Shown here piece by piece: positions 6,955 to 9,888 of a DNA stretch of 9,888 nt. The stretch comes from JBCDBL01 sp039183635. Lineage in GTDB: Bacteria > Pseudomonadota > Alphaproteobacteria > Caulobacterales > Parvularculaceae. The translations under genes were made by a program, and so were the position numbers. The notes beneath the pieces are model-generated. The model ran no database searches. It saw nothing but the letters and a program-made list of their open reading frames with translations, and was not told the DNA's origin. Every line of letters starts with the position of its first letter. Positions within the stretch are counted from its first letter, which is position 1. The stretch lies in NCBI GenBank assembly GCA_039183635.1, contig JBCDBL010000137.1, positions 1 through 9,888 of the forward strand, written 5' to 3'.

Positions 6955-8118
6955 TTAAAACGTAAGCGCATCTGCTGTGTCCGGAAAAGGCGTAAGGTTC
7001 ACCGGCCCCTCCTCTGTAATCAAGACCGTATCGGAGTGCCTAAACCCGCCTATTCCCTCAATATACAAACCTGGCTCGATGGTGAAAAACATGCCAGGCT
7101 CAATGAGACGGTCATATCCTTCGGCCAAAAACGGGCCTTCATGGCCAGTAACGCCAATGCTGTGGCCGGTGCGGTGCAGAAGATTATCTGCATACCCTGC
7201 GGCTCGAAAAATATCATTGACGGCTATATCAACCTCGCTCATCGACGCGCCGGGAACAACGAGCTCATAGGCCTTGGCCCGCGCCGCCATCATGATATCG
7301 AAGGGGCGTTTGGAGGCTTCAGAGATTGCCCCTAAGAAAAAAGTACGCTCGACTTCGGCGCCGTACCCGTTCACGGTGCCGTTAATAATAACGACGTTAG
7401 GGCCGTTCTCTTCCATAGCCATCGACACATTTGTGAAATTGTGCGGATCGTGGGATACGCTGGGCGGCTGGAAAACACAATTCACATTCGTCGCCAATAG
7501 ATTTGTCTGCGGATTATCTAATAAGGCGCGCGTTAGCATATGCGTGCGGCATTGCGGACTGACTTCAAACAGCGAAGCGCCGGGGCGCGCCTTGTCGAAA
7601 ACGACCTGAAGGCCGTCAAGGGCGATCTCGCTAGCATACGCGACTCTGGATATTTCGTACTCGGATTTCACCATACGCGCATCGTCCACAATATCGCAGA
7701 CAATGGTGGTATGATTGATGACGTTATGCACGTACAATGGGCAATGTGACTCCACCCCGACAACAGAGTCGTCCGAGAACAGCGCGCGAAAGCAAGTGTC
7801 CCAGGCTGTTTTAGCGGGCGCGGGAAATTCGAAATACTCGACCAATTCGATATCCCCGACAGCACGTATGTTCACATGGGGGATTTCAAGTTTTGGAATC
7901 AAAAACCGTATCGGACCGTCCATTCCCATCACAAGAATAAATGGCCGTTCATGCACATAATTTGCAAAGTTTGTGAGATAAAAAACATTATCAGGGTTTG
8001 TAACAACATAATGCGTTAGGCCCAAGGCGCCCATTTTTTCACGAATGATCCGTATTCTCCTCATCATTTCTTCAAGCGAAGGCGGAGTGAAGGAGCTTTG
8101 TATTTTTACATCTTTCAT
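6955..8118 (-). CDS. M24 family creatinase/Xaa-Pro peptidase-like hydrolase with altered metal site
   Basis: A 387-residue cytoplasmic protein with no signal peptide. It has a creatinase-type N-terminal domain (about 15-140) and a pita-bread catalytic domain (about 150-380). The family signatures are clear: NGYGAEVERTF (250-260), HRTGHSIGVTGHE (315-327), FTIEPGLY (345-352) and GGFRHSDTVLIT (357-368). Compared with aminopeptidase P and prolidase, the five metal ligands are Asp to Asn246, Asp to Glu255, His319 kept, Glu348 kept, Glu to Ser362. Creatinase, a metal-independent C-N hydrolase of the same fold, also lost these ligands and shares the ERT after the second position. The protein may therefore be a non-peptidase amidohydrolase or amidinohydrolase rather than a true metallopeptidase. 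The ATG at 8118 is chosen because AAAGGA lies 12 bases upstream (8131-8136); a TTG nine codons earlier (8145) is possible. It begins 69 bases after the MFS stop, consistent with an operon. Fold assignment is firm, the reaction uncertain. Confidence 0.9.
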   Translation of the reverse strand: MKDVKIQSSFTPPSLEEMMRRIRIIREKMGALGLTHYVVTNPDNVFYLTNFANYVHERPFILVMGMDGPIRFLIPKLEIPHVNIRAVGDIELVEYFEFPAPAKTAWDTCFRALFSDDSVVGVESHCPLYVHNVINHTTIVCDIVDDARMVKSEYEISRVAYASEIALDGLQVVFDKARPGASLFEVSPQCRTHMLTRALLDNPQTNLLATNVNCVFQPPSVSHDPHNFTNVSMAMEENGPNVVIINGTVNGYGAEVERTFFLGAISEASKRPFDIMMAARAKAYELVVPGASMSEVDIAVNDIFRAAGYADNLLHRTGHSIGVTGHEGPFLAEGYDRLIEPGMFFTIEPGLYIEGIGGFRHSDTVLITEEGPVNLTPFPDTADALTF

Positions 8119-8187
8119 TATATCTACCAGTCCTTTTTGTATCAACCCCGGCAGTGCGAGGCATGGCGTATTTCAAATTAAATCAGT

Positions 8188-9462
8188 TTACACCGTTTCT
8201 TGTAAAAACCATTTGCTTCCCAACCACCCATGCAGACCGGACCAGCCGAACGCTGCAGCAGCGAATGCGATGGAAACAGATAAGGAGCGCTCGCCGAAGG
8301 GCGTACTCAGCACATCACTCAAGATACCGACAAGAGTGGGGCCAAGCCCTTGCCCGATGAGCGCAGCTGCAAAAAGGACAAGCGCGGAGGCTGTGGCGCG
8401 AATGCCAGGCTCTGAAAGGGACTGTATGGCGGCAAATGCGGGACCGAGGCCGGCCGAAGCAAAGGCGCAAAAAAAGAAAGTGATAATCAGCGCCGCCGTC
8501 TGTGAGGGAACGACAAGAACAGCCAGGGCCAGAGGCAGGCTTAAAAATGCAGCAACAGCGGGAAACAGCATTTCCCAACGACGGTCCTCGGCGATAAACC
8601 GCGGCGCGATGAGAGCGCCCAGCCCGACACCAACAATCATACCGCCACCGAATGCGAATCCATAATAGAGTCCAAGTTCGCTCTGGGTCATTGAAAATGT
8701 TCGGGCAAAGAACTGGGGAAGCCATAGCAAGATGGCGTAGAACGCGAACGCGGATAATGAATAGGCGCAAAACAAGTGAATATAGGCTCTGCGCCCGGCA
8801 AGGATTTTAACAGCTTCCCTGAACCCCAACTCCACGGGCGTCCGCACCGTATCCAAAGCGCCTCTTACAGGTTCGCGCACCGTCAGTCTAAGGATGACTG
8901 CAAAGAGAACGCCTGGCGCCCCAAAAATGATGAATGCCGCCCGCCATCCAAGCAAGTCGGAGACAAGGCCGGCGCCGACAAGGCCCAGAAGAAAGCCTAT
9001 ATTGCCCCAAAAATGAAACGCGCCAATCGCGAAAGCGCGGCGCGCCGGAGGGTAATAGTCCGACAACACTGAATAGCTGGGCGGGAAACAACCTGCTTCG
9101 CCGGCCCCGACCCCAATTCTTGCAAGAAGGAGGCTGATGAACCCGCCAGCCATACCGCAAGCGGCTGTTGCGAGGCTCCAAACCGCCAAGCATACTGACA
9201 CGAGCGTAATACGATTACCTCTATCGGCTATGCGTGCGAGCGGTATGCCGACGATTGCATAAAACAGAGCAAAACCAAATCCGCCCAGCAACCCTATTTG
9301 CGTGTCGCTAAGATTAAGATCGGATTTAATGGAAACCGCTAGGACGGAGAATATAGATCGATCGAAAAAATTAAAGAGGGCGACAATCCCAAGAGCGAAC
9401 AGAACATATGTTCTGTAGTTTTGAGACGCGACGGTCGATGCTTCGTTTTGGACCGCCGTCAC
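8188..9462 (-). CDS. MFS transporter, spinster-like, 12 membrane helices
   Basis: A 424-residue inner-membrane secondary transporter of the major facilitator superfamily, at the usual length. Helix 1 contains NFFDR (31-35), the acidic-basic pair typical of spinster-like and related organic-anion carriers. The loop between helices 2 and 3 has the MFS signature GIPLARIADRGNR (72-84). Helix 4 has the motif-B-like RIGVGAGEAGCFPP (115-128). A charged central loop near 195-220 separates the two six-helix halves. The start is GTG with AAAGG nine bases upstream (9472-9476). It is the first complete gene of the apparent MFS-M24-S9 unit and follows the AraC-type gene after 205 bases, in which I found no convincing promoter or terminator. 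By position it probably imports the substrate or product that the neighbouring hydrolases act on, but direction and ligand are inferred. Confidence 0.92.
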   Translation of the reverse strand: MTAVQNEASTVASQNYRTYVLFALGIVALFNFFDRSIFSVLAVSIKSDLNLSDTQIGLLGGFGFALFYAIVGIPLARIADRGNRITLVSVCLAVWSLATAACGMAGGFISLLLARIGVGAGEAGCFPPSYSVLSDYYPPARRAFAIGAFHFWGNIGFLLGLVGAGLVSDLLGWRAAFIIFGAPGVLFAVILRLTVREPVRGALDTVRTPVELGFREAVKILAGRRAYIHLFCAYSLSAFAFYAILLWLPQFFARTFSMTQSELGLYYGFAFGGGMIVGVGLGALIAPRFIAEDRRWEMLFPAVAAFLSLPLALAVLVVPSQTAALIITFFFCAFASAGLGPAFAAIQSLSEPGIRATASALVLFAAALIGQGLGPTLVGILSDVLSTPFGERSLSVSIAFAAAAFGWSGLHGWLGSKWFLQETV

Positions 9463-9471
9463 GCTGTCTCG

Positions 9472-9476
9472 CCTTT
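9472..9476 (-). promoter_or_regulatory. Ribosome binding site of the MFS gene
   Basis: AAAGG on the minus strand, nine bases before the GTG at 9462. It supports the non-ATG start and matches the spacing seen before the downstream S12 gene. Confidence 0.55.
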
Positions 9477-9667
9477 CTTAAATTAATAAGTTGCCCCAAG
9501 ACGCCCAAAGCGCATGTTTGAAATCCTAAATGACGATGGATTAAGCATACAATTGCACCCGCCTGTCACGTGTGCTTCGAGCAGACTTTTGACCTAAAAT
9601 ATCCGATAAAACAGATACTTGCCGATATCGCTCCATACGCCGGACAAAGCGCAACCGGCTCAGTTCA

Positions 9668-9888
9668 TCATTGTAAAGCGCAGCGTCGATAGGCGTCAGG
9701 CGTAACGCCAAAACGCTTTTGAAAAGCCTTGTAAAACCCCGATAGCGATCGATACCCTGCGGCAAAAGCGATGTCGCTCACGCTTCGGCCGGGATATCTG
9801 CGTAAGTGTCGGCTTGCCAGATCAAGCCTCGCCGACCGGCGAAACTCTGTGAAAGTTGTATTATGCGATCGCTCAAAATAACGGGCTA
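9668..9888 (-). CDS. AraC-family transcriptional regulator, C-terminal part (cut by window edge)
   Basis: The last 72 residues of a DNA-binding regulator whose 5' part lies beyond the window. The frame was found by translating the edge directly and ends at the TGA at 9668-9670. It contains the AraC/XylS second helix-turn-helix. RRSARLDLASRHL (16-28 of the fragment) matches the linker helix that precedes it. SVSDIAFAAGY (35-45) is the second HTH, followed by GFYKAFQKRFGVTPDAYRR (50-68), the diagnostic 'F..aF...fG.tP..YR' ending. The protein ends four residues later, as is normal for the family, so there is no sign of truncation on the C-terminal side. It is encoded on the same strand as the transport and hydrolase genes, 205 bases upstream of the MFS start, which makes it a plausible local regulator. 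The effector domain is not visible, so its ligand cannot be guessed. Confidence 0.88.
   Translation of the reverse strand, partial: ARYFERSHNTTFTEFRRSARLDLASRHLRRYPGRSVSDIAFAAGYRSLSGFYKAFQKRFGVTPDAYRRCALQ

Noticed and set aside
6955..8118. Naming the M24 gene doeA/eutD (ectoine hydrolase) or creatinase
   Set aside because: The altered ligands resemble such enzymes, but no partner genes of ectoine or creatine breakdown are present here, so a specific name is not supported.
8119..8145. N-terminal extension of the M24 protein from a TTG codon
   Set aside because: The ATG nine codons later has AAAGGA upstream and fits the usual M24 N-terminus; the TTG lacks a clear site. The 12-base spacing leaves some doubt.
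8045..8665. A 206-residue plus-strand reading frame
   Set aside because: It lies antisense to the MFS and M24 genes, is rich in Ala/Pro/Arg low-complexity sequence typical of shadow frames, and shows no domain motif.
9639..9659. GCCGG...CCGGC inverted repeat just after the AraC stop as a terminator
   Set aside because: Five-base stem, 11-base loop and no following T run on the minus strand.
9541..9765. A 74-residue minus-strand reading frame at the right end
   Set aside because: Its first part is the +1 frame of the AraC-family helix-turn-helix, its remainder matches nothing I recognise, and the AraC frame is clearly the real one.

Overview
The window looks like a chromosomal stretch of a Gram-negative bacterium, most likely an alphaproteobacterium; genus not determinable. 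The hints are a lipoprotein-type S9 peptidase, signal-peptide-bearing S12 serine hydrolases with membrane anchors, a spinster-like MFS transporter and roughly balanced base composition. All six real genes lie on the minus strand, so transcription runs from high to low coordinates. Reading frames on the plus strand appear to be shadows.

In transcription order: (1) the C-terminal 72 residues of an AraC-family regulator, cut by the window edge (9888-9668); (2) an MFS transporter (9462-8188); (3) an M24 'pita-bread' hydrolase resembling creatinase and Xaa-Pro peptidases, with three of five metal ligands replaced (8118-6955); (4) a predicted lipoprotein of the S9/prolyl-oligopeptidase family, with beta-propeller and alpha/beta-hydrolase (6865-4388); (5) a 353-base gap carrying promoter-like elements and a pair of direct repeats; (6, 7) two tandem paralogous serine hydrolases of the beta-lactamase/S12 class, each with an intact SxxK/YxN/HxG triad and four C-terminal membrane helices (4034-2061 and 2015-27). 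Gaps within the first group are 69 and 89 bases, and the gap between the S12 genes is 45 bases. This suggests two transcription units: MFS-M24-S9 and S12-S12.

Taken together the locus reads as a compartmentalised catabolic or scavenging module. Two membrane-anchored periplasmic S12 hydrolases and one S9 lipoprotein would process a peptide, amide or ester outside the cytoplasm. The MFS protein would carry a product across the inner membrane, and the M24 enzyme would cleave it in the cytoplasm. The AraC-type protein is a plausible local regulator. The substrate cannot be read from the sequence. The degenerate M24 metal site and the missing dipeptidyl-peptidase Glu-Glu motif in the S9 protein both argue against simple Xaa-Pro dipeptide scavenging and leave room for a non-standard substrate. 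No RNA genes, mobile elements, CRISPR arrays or convincing terminators were found.
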